DNA from: Pseudomonas orientalis
Lineage (GTDB): Bacteria; Pseudomonadota; Gammaproteobacteria; Pseudomonadales; Pseudomonadaceae
DNA length: 64,000 nt
Assembly (NCBI RefSeq): GCF_001439815.1
Contig: NZ_JYLM01000007.1
Span: forward strand, 62,001-126,000
Reading direction: 5' to 3'
Of the stretch, positions 1 to 10,333 are shown in pieces. Numbering within the stretch: the first letter of the stretch is position 1; each line of letters begins with the position of its first letter. Both the position numbers and the translations under genes were made by a program. The notes beneath the pieces were generated by a model. That model saw only the letters and a list, made by a program, of their open reading frames with translations, was not told the origin of the DNA and did not search any database.

Positions 1-980
1 GCAGCAATGACATCATTCCTACCACCATTCATGTCAGCGCCGCGCTGGTGCTGCACGAGCAAACATTGCCGGCCTTGCTGCACCTGGTGCAGGTGATCGA
101 GCAAAAAGCCGAAGCGGTTCACCCGTTTATCAAGACCGGGCGCACTCACTTGATGGATGCTATGCCGGTGCGCATGAGCCAGGTGCTCAAGGGTTGGGCG
201 CAGCAACTCAAGGCCAATATCGGCCACTTGCAGGACCTGTTGCCGGCGCTGCAGGCGCTGGCCCAGGGCGGCACGGCCGTGGGCACCGGCATCAACGCGC
301 ATCCCGAATTTGCCGCACGCTTCAGCCAGCACCTGAGCCACCTGACCCAAGTGACGTTTACGCCGGGCAAGAACCTGTTTGCGTTGATTGGCTCCCAGGA
401 CACCGCCGTCGCCGTCTCCGGCCAGTTGAAAGCCACCGCCGTATCGCTGATGAAAATCGCCAATGACCTGCGCTGGATGAACTCCGGCCCGCTGGCCGGC
501 CTTGGCGAAATCGAGCTGGAAGGCCTGCAGCCGGGTTCTTCGATCATGCCGGGAAAGGTCAATCCGGTGATCCCTGAAGCCACGGCCATGGTGGCCGCCC
601 AGGTCATCGGCAACGACACGGTGATTACCGTGGCCGGCCAATCGGGCAACTTCGAGCTGAACGTGATGCTGCCGATCATCGCCCAGAACCTGCTCAGTAG
701 CCTGGAGCTGCTGGCCAACGCCAGCCGTTTGCTGGCAGACAAGGCCATCGCCAGCTTCAAGGTCAACGAAGCGAAGCTCAAGGAGGCGTTGTCGCGCAAC
801 CCGATTCTGGTCACCGCCCTCAATCCGATCATTGGTTACCAAAAGGCCGCTGAAATCGCCAAACAGGCTCATCAGCAGGGCCGTTCGGTCATCGATGTCG
901 CCCTCGAACACACCGACTTGCCGCGCAGCCAACTGGAAGTCCTGCTGGACCCGGAAAAGCTCACGGCTGGCGGCGTGTAA
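1..980 (+). CDS. fumC: Class II fumarate hydratase, C-terminal part
   Basis: This is the 3' part of an iron-independent fumarase (fumarate + H2O to L-malate, TCA cycle); the 5' end lies outside the window. The reading frame is open from base 3. The first residues (SNDIIPTTIHVSA) match the class II motif around the substrate-binding SSND loop, and the superfamily signature GSSIMPGKVNP lies at about bases 535-567. The sequence ends with a typical FumC C-terminus at a TAA at 978-980. In Pseudomonas this isozyme sits in an iron-starvation operon with orfX and sodA, and that order follows here. Being free of an Fe-S cluster, it can replace the Fe-S fumarase when iron is short or oxidants are present. 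Confidence 0.96.
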   Translation, partial: SNDIIPTTIHVSAALVLHEQTLPALLHLVQVIEQKAEAVHPFIKTGRTHLMDAMPVRMSQVLKGWAQQLKANIGHLQDLLPALQALAQGGTAVGTGINAHPEFAARFSQHLSHLTQVTFTPGKNLFALIGSQDTAVAVSGQLKATAVSLMKIANDLRWMNSGPLAGLGEIELEGLQPGSSIMPGKVNPVIPEATAMVAAQVIGNDTVITVAGQSGNFELNVMLPIIAQNLLSSLELLANASRLLADKAIASFKVNEAKLKEALSRNPILVTALNPIIGYQKAAEIAKQAHQQGRSVIDVALEHTDLPRSQLEVLLDPEKLTAGGV

Positions 981-1008
981 ACCATCGACCCCGCTTTGGA
1001 GGTTCACC

Positions 1009-1437
1009 ATGGAGCACTGGAAACGCACGATCGAACGGGCCAATCGCTGCTTTATGGCGGGCGAGCTGGTGGACGCCCGCGAGGCCTACCTGCAAGCCCT
1101 GGCCCTGGCCCAGGTGTTGTTCGAACGCTGGGCGGATGCCGACGAGGCAGTGGCGGCTTGCGTCATTTCCCATCACAACCTGGCAGACCTGCACCTGCGC
1201 CTCAACCAGCCTGAGGAAAGCGCGGAATACCTCTGCGCCATTCACCAGCGGCTGCTGCAGACCATGCAGGACCCCCGCCTCAGCCCCCAGTTGCGCGAGG
1301 CAGCGCTGCGCCAGAGCAGCAAAACCTACGTCGAACTGTTGAATTTCATCAGCGATCACGGCGAATACCCGCGCACCCATCGCTTACTGGGCGGTGCTAC
1401 GACGCAACCGACCCCCTCTCAATATGGAGCACATTGA
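1009..1437 (+). CDS. Conserved protein between fumC and sodA (orfX)
   Basis: A 142-residue soluble protein with no signal peptide. It is rich in Ala, Leu and Gln and predicted to be all-helical. Segments such as [21 protein letters not shown] resemble TPR helices, so it may be a small helical-repeat protein. The ATG follows a GGAGG Shine-Dalgarno (about 996-1002). The stop is one base before the sodA ATG, so the two are translationally linked. Position and size match orfX of the Pseudomonas fumC-orfX-sodA operon, whose function I do not know. Confidence 0.85.
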   Translation: MEHWKRTIERANRCFMAGELVDAREAYLQALALAQVLFERWADADEAVAACVISHHNLADLHLRLNQPEESAEYLCAIHQRLLQTMQDPRLSPQLREAALRQSSKTYVELLNFISDHGEYPRTHRLLGGATTQPTPSQYGAH

Positions 1438-1438
1438 T

Positions 1439-2050
1439 ATGACCTACACCCTGCCGGCCCTGCCTTATGCCTTTGACGCGCTTGAACCCCATATCGATGC
1501 GCAAACCATGGAGATTCACTACACCAAGCACCACCAGACTTACATCAATAACCTTAATGCCGCGGTCGAGGGCACCGAGTTCGCGGGCTGGCCGGTGGAG
1601 AAACTGGTGTCCAGCGTTGAAAAATTACCGGAGCAATTACGCGCTGCCGTGGTCAACCAAGGAGGCGGCCATGCCAACCACTCATTGTTTTGGGCGGTCA
1701 TGTCGCCTGCAGGTGGCGGAAAGCCTGAGGGTGTTCTGGGCCAGGCCATCGACGAACAACTGGGGGGCTTCGACAGTTTCAAGGACGCTTTTACCAAGGC
1801 AGCGTTGACCCGTTTCGGCAGCGGCTGGGCCTGGTTGAGTGTGACCCCACAAAAGACCTTGGTGGTGGAAAGCAGCGGCAACCAGGACAGCCCGTTGATG
1901 AGCGGCAATACGCCGATCCTCGGCCTGGACGTCTGGGAACACGCCTACTACCTGCTGTATCAAAACCGACGACCGGAGTACATCAATGCCTTCTATAGCG
2001 TCATCAATTGGCCGGAGGTTGCCGCGCGCTACCAGGCTGCCCTGGCCTGA
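1439..2050 (+). CDS. sodA: Superoxide dismutase [Mn]
   Basis: A 203-residue Mn/Fe superoxide dismutase converting superoxide to O2 and H2O2 in the cytoplasm. The N-terminus ([18 protein letters not shown]) and the metal-ligand contexts are visible: HYTKHHQTY (first His), [10 protein letters not shown] (second His), and LDVWEHAYY (Asp and His near the C-terminus). The residues around these ligands favour the Mn-type, as does its place in the fumC-orfX-sodA operon. ATG starts one base after the orfX stop. In Pseudomonas this operon is repressed by Fur with iron; the promoter is upstream of the window. Confidence 0.96.
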   Translation: MTYTLPALPYAFDALEPHIDAQTMEIHYTKHHQTYINNLNAAVEGTEFAGWPVEKLVSSVEKLPEQLRAAVVNQGGGHANHSLFWAVMSPAGGGKPEGVLGQAIDEQLGGFDSFKDAFTKAALTRFGSGWAWLSVTPQKTLVVESSGNQDSPLMSGNTPILGLDVWEHAYYLLYQNRRPEYINAFYSVINWPEVAARYQAALA

Positions 2051-2082
2051 CATTCACTCTATAACAAGACCTAAGGCCGACT

Positions 2083-2976
2083 ATGGGCACTGAAACACTG
2101 GCGATTAGCAGCGTGCGATTATTTCGCTACGCGTTTGGCTCCCTGCTTGTATTAGTCGGTACGGCACTACTGGTGGCTCATGGCCTGGCCTGGCTCGACC
2201 TGGAGCCGCGCATCTTGCGTGCGCTGCAGGGCGGGGCGATCTGCGCGCTCGGTACCGCTCTGGGCGCGGTGCCGGTGCTGGTGATTCGCCGTATGCCGGC
2301 GGCGTTGAGCGATACCTTGCTGGGTTTTGGTGCGGGGGTCATGCTGGCAGCGACCGCTTTTTCGCTGGTGGTGCCGGGTATTGCCGCCGCAGAAAACCTG
2401 GGGCTCTCGCCCTGGGGCGCAGGTGGCCTGATCAGCTTCGGCATCATGCTCGGTGCCTTCGGGCTGTATCTGGTGGACCGCAAGGTTTCAGGCGCCAGCC
2501 CGGAAATGCTGGTGGGCACGCCGGATAAGCCGGTTATCCCGCCGCGCATCTGGCTGTTTGTGTTCGCGATCATTGCCCACAACATTCCGGAAGGTATGGC
2601 GGTGGGTGTATCTGCCGGCGGCGGCATGGCGGATGCCGACAGCCTCGCCATGGGCATTGCCCTGCAGGACGTACCGGAAGGCTTGGTAATTGCGCTGGTA
2701 TTGGCTGGGGCGGGGATGTCGCGGATCAAGGCGTTTTTGATCGGCGCTGCGTCGGGTCTGGTAGAGCCGGTATTTGCGGTGCTCTGTGCGTGGTTGGTGA
2801 GCCTTGCCGAAGTGCTGTTGCCCTTGGGGTTGGCACTGGCTGCCGGTGCGATGCTGCTGGTGGTAACCCATGAGGTCATCCCGGAGTCACGCCACAACGG
2901 TCACGACAAGCTCGCCAGCCTGGGATTGTGCATCGGGTTTTGCTTGATGATGGTAATGGATACGGCGTTGGGATAG
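2083..2976 (+). CDS. ZIP family divalent metal transporter
   Basis: A 297-residue inner-membrane protein with about eight hydrophobic helices. The ZIP metal-site helices are recognisable as HNIPEGMAVGV and, in the next helix, ALQDVPEGLVIAL; a further conserved helix carries VTHEVIPES. These His, Pro-Glu and Glu positions form the binuclear metal site in ZIP transporters, which import Zn2+, Fe2+ or Mn2+. The gene begins 32 bases after sodA on the same strand, so it probably belongs to the same operon; supply of metal (perhaps Mn) for SodA is an attractive inference, but specificity cannot be read from sequence. Confidence 0.87.
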   Translation: MGTETLAISSVRLFRYAFGSLLVLVGTALLVAHGLAWLDLEPRILRALQGGAICALGTALGAVPVLVIRRMPAALSDTLLGFGAGVMLAATAFSLVVPGIAAAENLGLSPWGAGGLISFGIMLGAFGLYLVDRKVSGASPEMLVGTPDKPVIPPRIWLFVFAIIAHNIPEGMAVGVSAGGGMADADSLAMGIALQDVPEGLVIALVLAGAGMSRIKAFLIGAASGLVEPVFAVLCAWLVSLAEVLLPLGLALAAGAMLLVVTHEVIPESRHNGHDKLASLGLCIGFCLMMVMDTALG

Positions 2977-3001
2977 CAGGAGCGAGCCGGTTCGCTCCTG
3001 C
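2976..3001. terminator. Hairpin between convergent ZIP gene and npr
   Basis: A perfect 10-bp inverted repeat, 2976-2985 with 2992-3001 and a six-base loop, begins on the last base of the ZIP stop codon. No T-run follows on either strand. It resembles a lone half of the GAGCGAG-type REP repeats found elsewhere in the window. It may protect or end both converging transcripts. Confidence 0.5.
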
Positions 3002-3013
3002 AAGAGGAAGGCG

Positions 3014-3286
3014 TTATTCACCCTCGTCGAAGTAGTTGTTGATCAACGCGACCAACGCGTCCATCGCTTCCTGCTCTTGTTCACCTTCGGTTTTCAGATG
3101 GATTTTGGTGCCCTTGCCTGCGGCGAGCATCATCATCGCCATGATGCTTTTGCCGTCGACCATCGATTCCGGGGTGCGCCCGGCGCGGATCTGGCAGGGG
3201 AACTGCCCGGCGACACCGACAAACTTGGCTGATGCGCGGGCGTGCAAGCCCAGCTTGTTGATGATTTCAATTTCCCGAGCCGGCAT
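3014..3286 (-). CDS. ptsO: HPr-like phosphocarrier NPr of the nitrogen PTS
   Basis: A 90-residue HPr-family protein. The phosphorylatable His15 lies in KLGLHARASAKFV and the second conserved region is the SIMAMMMLAA segment with Ser47. It carries phosphate from EI-Ntr (PtsP) to EIIA-Ntr (PtsN), part of a regulatory rather than sugar-uptake system. It is the last gene of the rpoN-hpf-ptsN-rapZ-npr series, 16 bases after rapZ, as in other Gammaproteobacteria. Confidence 0.95.
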   Translation of the reverse strand: MPAREIEIINKLGLHARASAKFVGVAGQFPCQIRAGRTPESMVDGKSIMAMMMLAAGKGTKIHLKTEGEQEQEAMDALVALINNYFDEGE

Positions 3287-3302
3287 CGCAGTGGTGTTCC
3301 TT

Positions 3303-4160
3303 TCAGCTAAGGTCGCGGTGGCGAACCTGGACGTTCTTGAGGGTTTGTTGCAGCACCTGGCCCAGTCGCTCCGTCAGATAGACGGAACGGTGGTGGCCGC
3401 CGGTACAGCCGATGGCAATGGTGACATAGGCGCGGTTGCTTGCGGCAAAACGCGGCAACCATTTGAGCAGGTAGGTGGAGATATCCTGGAACATCTCTTC
3501 CACATCCGCTTGTGCCGCCAAGTAGTCGATCACCGGCTGATCAAGCCCGGACTGATCGCGCAACTCCGGTTTCCAATACGGATTAGGCAGGCAGCGCACG
3601 TCGAACACCAGGTCGGCATCCACCGGCATGCCCCGCTTGAAACCAAACGACTCGACCAGAAACGCCGTACCAGGCTCCGGCTGGTTCAGCAACCGCAGCT
3701 TGATCGCATCGCGCAGCTGGTACAGGTTCAGGTTGGTGGTGTTGATCTTGAGGTCGGCCAGGTCGATGATCGGCCCCAGCAGCTTGGTCTCGTCCTCGAT
3801 GGCTTCGGCCAGGGAGCGATTGGCGCTGCTGAGCGGGTGGCGTCGCCGGGTTTCGGAGAACCGCTTGAGCAGGGTCTCTTCGTCGGCGTCCAGATACAGC
3901 ACGTCGCAATGAATATGCTTGGCGCGCACCTCCTCGAGCAGTTCGGGGAACCGCGAGAGGTGACTGGGCAGGTTGCGGGCGTCGATCGACACGGCGACCA
4001 GCGGTTGCGCCAACTCGGTGTGGATCAGGGCGCGTTCCGCCAATTCCGGCAGCAAGCCGGCGGGCAGGTTGTCGATGCAATAGAAGCCGCTGTCTTCAAG
4101 AACATTAAGGGCAGTGCTCTTACCCGACCCGGAACGGCCGCTGACGATGATCAAACGCAT
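3303..4160 (-). CDS. rapZ: RNase adapter protein RapZ (YvcJ family)
   Basis: A 285-residue nucleotide-binding protein of the RapZ/YvcJ family. A Walker A motif is at the N-terminus (SGRSGSGKS, residues 7-15), and the family C-terminal signature [10 protein letters not shown] lies about 40 residues from the end. In enterobacteria RapZ guides RNase E to GlmZ to set glucosamine-6-phosphate synthase; in Pseudomonas the exact RNA partner is less certain. It lies between ptsN (two bases upstream) and npr, fitting a link between PTS-Ntr and cell-wall precursor supply. Confidence 0.94.
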   Translation of the reverse strand: MRLIIVSGRSGSGKSTALNVLEDSGFYCIDNLPAGLLPELAERALIHTELAQPLVAVSIDARNLPSHLSRFPELLEEVRAKHIHCDVLYLDADEETLLKRFSETRRRHPLSSANRSLAEAIEDETKLLGPIIDLADLKINTTNLNLYQLRDAIKLRLLNQPEPGTAFLVESFGFKRGMPVDADLVFDVRCLPNPYWKPELRDQSGLDQPVIDYLAAQADVEEMFQDISTYLLKWLPRFAASNRAYVTIAIGCTGGHHRSVYLTERLGQVLQQTLKNVQVRHRDLS

Positions 4161-4162
4161 GA

Positions 4163-4627
4163 TTACTGCCCGTTTTGCTCATCCAGGACGACCTGATACA
4201 GCGCCTCATTACTGCTGGCGCTGCGCAATTTATCGCGCACTTCCTTGCGGTCGAGCATGCTGGCGATCTGCCGGAGCAGTTCCAGGTGGGCATCGGTGGC
4301 GGCTTGTGGGACCAGCAGAACAAACAGCAGGTCGACCGGAGCGCCGTCGATGGCATCGAAATCGATAGGGTGATCCAAGTGCAGCAGAGCGCTGACCGGT
4401 GTTTCGCAGCCTTTGAGGCGGCAGTGGGGGATGGCGATGCCGTTGCCAAAACCGGTCGAACCGAGTTTTTCACGGGCAATCAGCGCCTCGAAGACATCTT
4501 GCATCTCCAGCTCAGGCACTTGGCTGCTGATCAGGTTGGCAATTTGTTCGAGGGCTTTCTTCTTGCTGCCGCCCGGCACGTTCACAAGGGAACGGCCGGG
4601 GGTCAGGATGGTTTGAAGTTGGATCAT
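4163..4627 (-). CDS. ptsN: Nitrogen PTS EIIA component (EIIA-Ntr)
   Basis: A 154-residue EIIA protein of the fructose/mannitol type. The active His68 is in [12 protein letters not shown]. It receives phosphate from NPr and regulates targets by its phosphorylation state; in pseudomonads these include carbon/nitrogen balance, K+ handling and polyhydroxyalkanoate control. It follows hpf by ten bases and precedes rapZ by two, so all are probably cotranscribed downstream of rpoN. Confidence 0.95.
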   Translation of the reverse strand: MIQLQTILTPGRSLVNVPGGSKKKALEQIANLISSQVPELEMQDVFEALIAREKLGSTGFGNGIAIPHCRLKGCETPVSALLHLDHPIDFDAIDGAPVDLLFVLLVPQAATDAHLELLRQIASMLDRKEVRDKLRSASSNEALYQVVLDEQNGQ

Positions 4628-4637
4628 AGGGGGAGGG

Positions 4638-4943
4638 TTAACGACCTGTACCTTGCATCAGGTGCAGATTCTTTTCCTTATGCTTTTTGAGTTGGCGGTC
4701 AAGCTTGTCGGTGAGCAAGTCGATCGATGCATACATGTCTTCATGCTCGGCATTGGCAACCACTTCGCCACCGGGTATCTGCAGGGTCGCTTCGATTTTC
4801 TGCTGAAGCTTGTCGACCTTCATGATGACCTGCACGTTGGTGATCTTGTCGAAATGTCCTTCAAGCTTCTTCAGCTTCTGTTCGACGTATTCGCGCATTG
4901 GTGGGGTGACTTCTACATGGTGTCCACTGATGTTGACTTGCAT
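4638..4943 (-). CDS. hpf: Ribosome hibernation promoting factor
   Basis: A 101-residue short-type HPF/YfiA protein that binds the 30S decoding region and promotes inactive ribosome dimers in stationary phase. It begins MQVNISGHHVEVTPPMREYVEQKL and has the family basic patch at the C-terminal helix (QLKKHKEKNLH). I chose the ATG at 4941-4943 because an AGGAG lies eight bases upstream on the minus strand; an in-frame ATG 27 bases earlier lacks a good ribosome-binding site. It lies directly after rpoN, the usual gammaproteobacterial position. Confidence 0.95.
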   Translation of the reverse strand: MQVNISGHHVEVTPPMREYVEQKLKKLEGHFDKITNVQVIMKVDKLQQKIEATLQIPGGEVVANAEHEDMYASIDLLTDKLDRQLKKHKEKNLHLMQGTGR

Positions 4944-5019
4944 ACAGCTTCTCCTTCGTTGCCAGTGCATAAAGCGACAGGCGAAAAGCGCCTGCCACTG
5001 GAACGCTGTGCCCCGCCCG

Positions 5020-6513
5020 TCACATCAAACGCTTACGCTCGCTGGAAGGCGCGATCCCAAGGGACTCGCGGTACTTGGCGACGGTTCGACGGGCGACCTG
5101 AATGCCTTGTGCCTCCAGTAAACCAGCGATCTTGCTGTCACTCAACGGCTTTTTCTGATTTTCCGCGGCAACCAGTTTTTTGATGATCGCGCGGATCGCC
5201 GTGGACGAGCATTCGCCGCCTTCGGAGGTGCTTACGTGGCTGGAGAAAAAGTATTTCAGCTCATATATACCCCGTGGGGTATGCATGAATTTTTGCGTGG
5301 TCACCCGTGAAATCGTCGACTCGTGCATGCCCACCGCCTCGGCGATGTCATGCAGCACCAGCGGCTTCATGGCTTCGTCACCGTATTCCAGGAAGCCGCG
5401 CTGGTGCTCGACGATCTGGGTGGCGACTTTCATCAGGGTTTCGTTGCGGCTTTGCAGGCTCTTGATGAACCAGCGCGCTTCCTGCAGCTGGTTGCGCATG
5501 AAGGTGTTGTCGGCGCTGGTATCGGCGCGGCGCACGAAACCGGCGTATTGCGGGTTGACCCGCAGGCGTGGCACCGATTCCTGATTCAACTCGACCAGCC
5601 AACGCTCATTGTCCTTGCGCACGATCACATCAGGCACGACATATTCGGCTTCGCTGGACTCGATCTGCGAGCCCGGACGCGGGTTGAGGCTCTGGACCAG
5701 CTCGATGACCTGGCGCAGCTCGTCTTCCTTGAGCTTCATGCGACGCATCAGCTGGCTGTAGTCGCGGCTGCCCAGCAGGTCGATGTAGTCGCTGACCAGG
5801 CGCTTGGCTTCAGCGAGCCAAGGGGTCTTGGCCGGCAGTTGGCGCAGTTGCAGCAACAGGCACTCGCTGAGCGTACGGGCGCCAATCCCGGCGGGCTCGA
5901 ATTGCTGGATGCGGTGCAGGACGGCTTCGATCTCGTCCAGCTCGATATCCAGCTCAGGGTCGAACGCCTCAAGAATTTCTTCCAGCGTCTCGTCCAGGTA
6001 ACCCTGGTTATTGATGCAGTCGATCAGGGTGACGGCAATGAGGCGGTCGGTGTCGGACATCGGCGCCAGGTTCAGTTGCCACAACAGGTGACTCTGCAGG
6101 CTCTCGCCGACCGACGTGCGGGTGGTGAAGTCCCATTCGTCGTCATCGTTGCTGGGCAGGCTGCTGGCGCTGGTCTGGTAGACGTCTTCCCAGGCGGTAT
6201 CCACCGGAAGCTCGTTGGGAATGCGTTCGTTCCATTCGCCGTCCTCGAGGTTGTCCACCGTCGGGGCGGTTTCCTGATAGGACGGTTCCTGTACGTCGGG
6301 ATTGGGCTTTTGCTCGATGTTGTCGGCCAAAGGGTCTGTGTTGTCGAAGTCGTCGCCTTCTTCCTGGCGTTCGAGCATCGGATTGGACTCCAGGGCCTCC
6401 TGGATTTCCTGTTGCAGGTCCAGGGTCGACAATTGGAGCAGGCGGATGGCCTGTTGCAGCTGCGGTGTCATCGTCAGCTGCTGGCCCATTCTCAGGACTA
6501 GCGATGGTTTCAT
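5020..6513 (-). CDS. rpoN: RNA polymerase sigma-54 factor
   Basis: A 497-residue sigma-54. Region I is the Gln/Leu-rich N-terminus ([42 protein letters not shown]). An acidic region II follows (about 55-120), then the core-binding and helix-turn-helix region. The RpoN box [14 protein letters not shown] is about 20 residues from the C-terminus and contacts the -24 promoter element. It directs enhancer-dependent transcription of nitrogen, flagellar and other genes. It lies 184 bases after lptB. Confidence 0.97.
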   Translation of the reverse strand: MKPSLVLRMGQQLTMTPQLQQAIRLLQLSTLDLQQEIQEALESNPMLERQEEGDDFDNTDPLADNIEQKPNPDVQEPSYQETAPTVDNLEDGEWNERIPNELPVDTAWEDVYQTSASSLPSNDDDEWDFTTRTSVGESLQSHLLWQLNLAPMSDTDRLIAVTLIDCINNQGYLDETLEEILEAFDPELDIELDEIEAVLHRIQQFEPAGIGARTLSECLLLQLRQLPAKTPWLAEAKRLVSDYIDLLGSRDYSQLMRRMKLKEDELRQVIELVQSLNPRPGSQIESSEAEYVVPDVIVRKDNERWLVELNQESVPRLRVNPQYAGFVRRADTSADNTFMRNQLQEARWFIKSLQSRNETLMKVATQIVEHQRGFLEYGDEAMKPLVLHDIAEAVGMHESTISRVTTQKFMHTPRGIYELKYFFSSHVSTSEGGECSSTAIRAIIKKLVAAENQKKPLSDSKIAGLLEAQGIQVARRTVAKYRESLGIAPSSERKRLM

Positions 6514-6697
6514 GGCAGGGGCTTAACACCTTATTCGCCGGCGCAATGCGCCATCCACGACAGGGCGCGTGAGCGCCAAACATAAGCAAATTATATGCCT
6601 GATATCGGGGCCTTTGCCTAGAGCGCGGTAACAATAAAAAAACCGAGGTTTTCATTGACTCGCTCGCACTCTCGCGAATGGCCCGATAGCACCGCGT
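6514..6697 (-). promoter_or_regulatory. lptB-rpoN spacer
   Basis: This 184-base AT-richer gap follows lptB and precedes rpoN. A weak A/T-rich hairpin with a U-run on the minus strand sits at 6636-6652 and could end part of the lpt transcript. Its size also leaves room for a separate rpoN promoter, but I cannot name a convincing -35/-10 pair. Confidence 0.35.
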
Positions 6698-7422
<725 letters not shown>

Positions 7423-7423
<1 letters not shown>

Positions 7424-7956
7424 TACTCGGCCTTCTTCTTCGGCTGGATGACCATGTCGATACGTGGGCGAGGCGCGGTGACCTTGTTGCCATTGGCGCG
7501 ACCCGCCTGGGCGACCTGGGTCTTGGTGTTGTAGACGATCTTCTCGCCTTCGGTGGAGTTGCCGTCGGCACTGAGCACCTTGGCCTGGTCAATCAGTACG
7601 ATGCGATTTTGCTGGGCATGGTATTGAATGGTCTTGCCGTAGCCTTTCATCGGGCCCGGATCTTCTGCCTTTTGCTTCTGTTCGAAGTAAGCCAGGTTGC
7701 CCACCGAGGTCACGACATCGATATCGCCGGCCGGAGTGCGCGTCAGGGTCACCGTGTTGCCGGTGATCTTCATCGAGCCCTGGGTGATGATCACGCCACC
7801 TGTGTAGGTCGCGACGCCTTGTTTGTCATCCAGCTGCGCATCGTCAGCCGAGATGTGGATCGGTTGCTGGCTATCGTTCGGCAGAGCCCAGGCGCTCACG
7901 CTTCCCAGTGCTGCGCCCAGACCGAGCAAAATAGGGAGGGTTTTAACGAGCCTCAT
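7423..7956 (-). CDS. lptA: LPS transport periplasmic protein LptA
   Basis: A 177-residue OstA/LptA-domain protein forming the periplasmic bridge that carries LPS from LptC to LptD. It has a Sec signal peptide (cleavage near SAWA-LP, residue 24), then the beta-jellyroll with [24 protein letters not shown]. The C-terminus is Lys-rich. It overlaps lptC by 14 bases and lptB by one base. Confidence 0.95.
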
Positions 7957-8515
7957 ACTGTCCTCTTACGTTCGATAGCAGGTGTATCCTGCTTTCTTTC
8001 AAATACGCTTTCATTCCCTTGCCAGTCGATACACCGCCAGCGCCGTCGATTCTAACGTCTTGCTCGGTCTGCGCATATTGCTGTTGTGGGAATACCGTCA
8101 TGCGACTGCTGGTAATGATGGTGTCACGGTTCTGCGCGTCTGTACGTGCGACGCGTACCGAATCGATCAGTTCGATTTGAGTGCCGTCCGGATTGACCTC
8201 GCCACGCAGGCTGGTGACATGCCACGGCAGTTCGGTGCCACGGTACAAGTTCAGGTCCGGGTTGGTCAGCAGGCTGACTTCCGAGGCCTTCAGGCGCTCG
8301 ACCTTGTCGGAGGCCAGCACATACTGCACCTTGCCATCGGGCAGGAACTGCACGGTGTGGGTGTTGGTGGCGAAGTTATCGATGATGCTTTCGTCAACCT
8401 GCACAACAGGTTTGTCGAGAAAGCGCTCAGGGCTGATATTCCAGTAGCCCACCGCGAGGAACAGCGCGGCGATGACCCCGAATAACAGGAAGTTGCGAAT
8501 CTTTTTGCTCAGCAT
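7943..8515 (-). CDS. lptC: LPS export protein LptC
   Basis: A 190-residue bitopic inner-membrane protein. One N-terminal transmembrane helix (about residues 8-26, NFLLFGVIAALFLAVGYW) is followed by a periplasmic LptC jellyroll with LKASEVSLLTNPDLNLY. It takes LPS from the LptB2FG complex and passes it to LptA. It starts eight bases after kdsC and overlaps lptA by 14 bases, in the standard kdsC-lptC-lptA-lptB order. Confidence 0.93.
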   Translation of the reverse strand: MLSKKIRNFLLFGVIAALFLAVGYWNISPERFLDKPVVQVDESIIDNFATNTHTVQFLPDGKVQYVLASDKVERLKASEVSLLTNPDLNLYRGTELPWHVTSLRGEVNPDGTQIELIDSVRVARTDAQNRDTIITSSRMTVFPQQQYAQTEQDVRIDGAGGVSTGKGMKAYLKESRIHLLSNVRGQYEAR

Positions 8516-8523
8516 ATAACGCT

Positions 8524-9048
8524 CTATAGGTAGGCGGCGTGGGCCGCTTCAAGACTGCCCTGGGCACGCAGGATCAACTCGCAGAACTCGCGGGCGGCAC
8601 CCTCACCGCCACGGGCGGTGGTAATGCCATGGGCGTGTTCGCGCACAAACGCTGCGGCATTGGCGACGGCCATGCCCAGGCCTACCCGGCGGATCACCGG
8701 CAGGTCAGGCAGGTCGTCACCCAGATAGGCGACCTGTTCATAGCTTAGGTTGAGTTGGCCAAGAAGCTCGTCCAGCACCACCAGTTTATCCTCGCGGCCC
8801 TGATACAGGTGAGCAATACCCAGGTTTTGTGCGCGGCGTTCCACAACGGGTGTCTTTCGACCACTGATAATCGCGGTTTGCACGCCTGCGGCCATCAACA
8901 TCTTGATGCCCTGGCCGTCGAGCGTGTTGAAGGTCTTGAATTCGCTGCCGTCTTCGAGAAAGTACAGGCGGCCATCGGTCAGCACGCCATCGACGTCGAA
9001 TATCGCCAATTTGATGTTTTTGCCGCGTTGCAACAGGTCGCTGGTCAT
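8524..9048 (-). CDS. kdsC: 3-deoxy-D-manno-octulosonate 8-phosphate phosphatase
   Basis: A 174-residue HAD-superfamily phosphatase of the C0 (capless, tetrameric) type. The nucleophile motif DVDGVLTDG starts at Asp18, motif II is the ISGRK segment, and the metal-binding motif is GDDLPDLPV. It hydrolyses Kdo-8-phosphate to Kdo for the LPS inner core. It directly abuts kdsD, which makes the first substrate of the same pathway. Confidence 0.95.
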   Translation of the reverse strand: MTSDLLQRGKNIKLAIFDVDGVLTDGRLYFLEDGSEFKTFNTLDGQGIKMLMAAGVQTAIISGRKTPVVERRAQNLGIAHLYQGREDKLVVLDELLGQLNLSYEQVAYLGDDLPDLPVIRRVGLGMAVANAAAFVREHAHGITTARGGEGAAREFCELILRAQGSLEAAHAAYL

Positions 9049-10023
9049 TTACATCACTCCCGCACGTAACAAGTCGTGCATGTTCAGGGCGCCGATCGGG
9101 CGGTCATTGTCATCGACCACCACCAGCGCGCCGATCTTGTGGTCTTCCATGATCTTCAGAGCTTCGGCTGCAAGCATCTCGGCGCGAGCGGTCTTGCCGT
9201 GGGGCGTCATCACGGCGTCGATGGTTGCGGTATGGATGTCGATGGTGCGGTCCAGGGTGCGACGCAAATCACCATCGGTAAACACGCCGGCCAGTCGCCC
9301 GTCGGCTTCCAGGATTACGGTCATGCCCAGACCCTTGCGGGTCATTTCCATCAGCGCGTCCTTGAGCAGGGTGCCGCGTTGTACATGGGGTAGTTCATCG
9401 CCCGCATGCATGACGTTCTCTACTTTCAGCAGCAGGCGACGGCCCAGGGCGCCACCGGGGTGGGAAAAGGCGAAGTCTTCGGCCGTGAACCCGCGCGCTT
9501 CCAGCAGTGCCACCGCCAGGGCGTCGCCCATGACCAGCGCGGCGGTGGTGGAGGAGGTGGGCGCCAGGTTCAGCGGGCAGGCTTCGTGGGCGACATGAAC
9601 GTTCAGGTTCACTTCGGCAGCCTTGGCCAGCGTCGATTCCGGGTTGCCGGTGACGCTGATCAGCTTGATGCCCAGGCGCTTGATCAGCGGCAGCAGCGTC
9701 ACGATTTCGTTGGTGGTGCCCGAGTTGGACAGGGCCAGAATCACGTCATCCCGGGTGATCATGCCCATATCACCGTGGCTGGCTTCGGCCGGGTGCACGA
9801 AGAACGCCGTGGTGCCGGTGCTTGCCAGCGTCGCGGCGATCTTGTTGCCGATGTGGCCGGACTTGCCCATGCCCACCACGACAACGCGGCCCTTGCTGGC
9901 CAGAATCATCTCGCAGGCGCGTACGAAATCTGCGTCGATATGGGCCAGCAAACCTTCTACGGCTTCCAGCTCGAGGCGGATGGTGCGTTGTGCGGATTGA
10001 ATAAGGTCGCTGGATTGGCTCAT
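9049..10023 (-). CDS. kdsD: D-arabinose 5-phosphate isomerase KdsD
   Basis: A 324-residue enzyme converting ribulose 5-phosphate to arabinose 5-phosphate, the first committed step to Kdo. An SIS domain spans about 35-170 (VVGMGKSGHIGNKIAATLASTGT; SNSGTTNEI) and two CBS domains fill about 205-324. The ATG at 10021-10023 gives the usual length. An in-frame start 63 bases upstream would add a tail not seen in the family. It is the first gene of the kdsD-kdsC-lpt block, divergent from mlaF. Confidence 0.95.
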   Translation of the reverse strand: MSQSSDLIQSAQRTIRLELEAVEGLLAHIDADFVRACEMILASKGRVVVVGMGKSGHIGNKIAATLASTGTTAFFVHPAEASHGDMGMITRDDVILALSNSGTTNEIVTLLPLIKRLGIKLISVTGNPESTLAKAAEVNLNVHVAHEACPLNLAPTSSTTAALVMGDALAVALLEARGFTAEDFAFSHPGGALGRRLLLKVENVMHAGDELPHVQRGTLLKDALMEMTRKGLGMTVILEADGRLAGVFTDGDLRRTLDRTIDIHTATIDAVMTPHGKTARAEMLAAEALKIMEDHKIGALVVVDDNDRPIGALNMHDLLRAGVM

Positions 10024-10333
10024 GTCTGAAATCGTATAGCCTGACGAAAAGTCGGCGATTATAGCGGTAATGATCAATTCCCTCACGCAAGTTCGTCAGG
10101 CTTTGTTCCGAAGGTCTTCGGGATTCGTCCCGATGACATGGCGGGCAAGGTTTTTTTCGCTGTCCTTAATCTGAACAAGCGCTGTTCCGGCCTTGGGGGC
10201 GCTGTACCAGCAGTGATATAGTTCGCGGCCAGTTCGGTCCGCCCAACCCATGGCGCAAACATTTGCGCATCCGCAGCAAACGAAAGCTGCATACATGGTG
10301 TCTGAGTGAAAGGCTGCATCCCAAGGAGATTAG
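10024..10333. promoter_or_regulatory. Divergent promoter region kdsD / mlaF
   Basis: This 310-base gap separates two divergent LPS/phospholipid operons. A perfect TATAAT on the minus strand (10058-10063) lies about 35 bases before the kdsD ATG, with no clear -35. On the plus strand TTGGGG (10193-10198) and TATAGT (10217-10222) with an 18-base spacer could drive mlaF. The mlaF Shine-Dalgarno is AAGGAG at about 10322-10327. No convincing gene lies in the gap. Confidence 0.4.
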
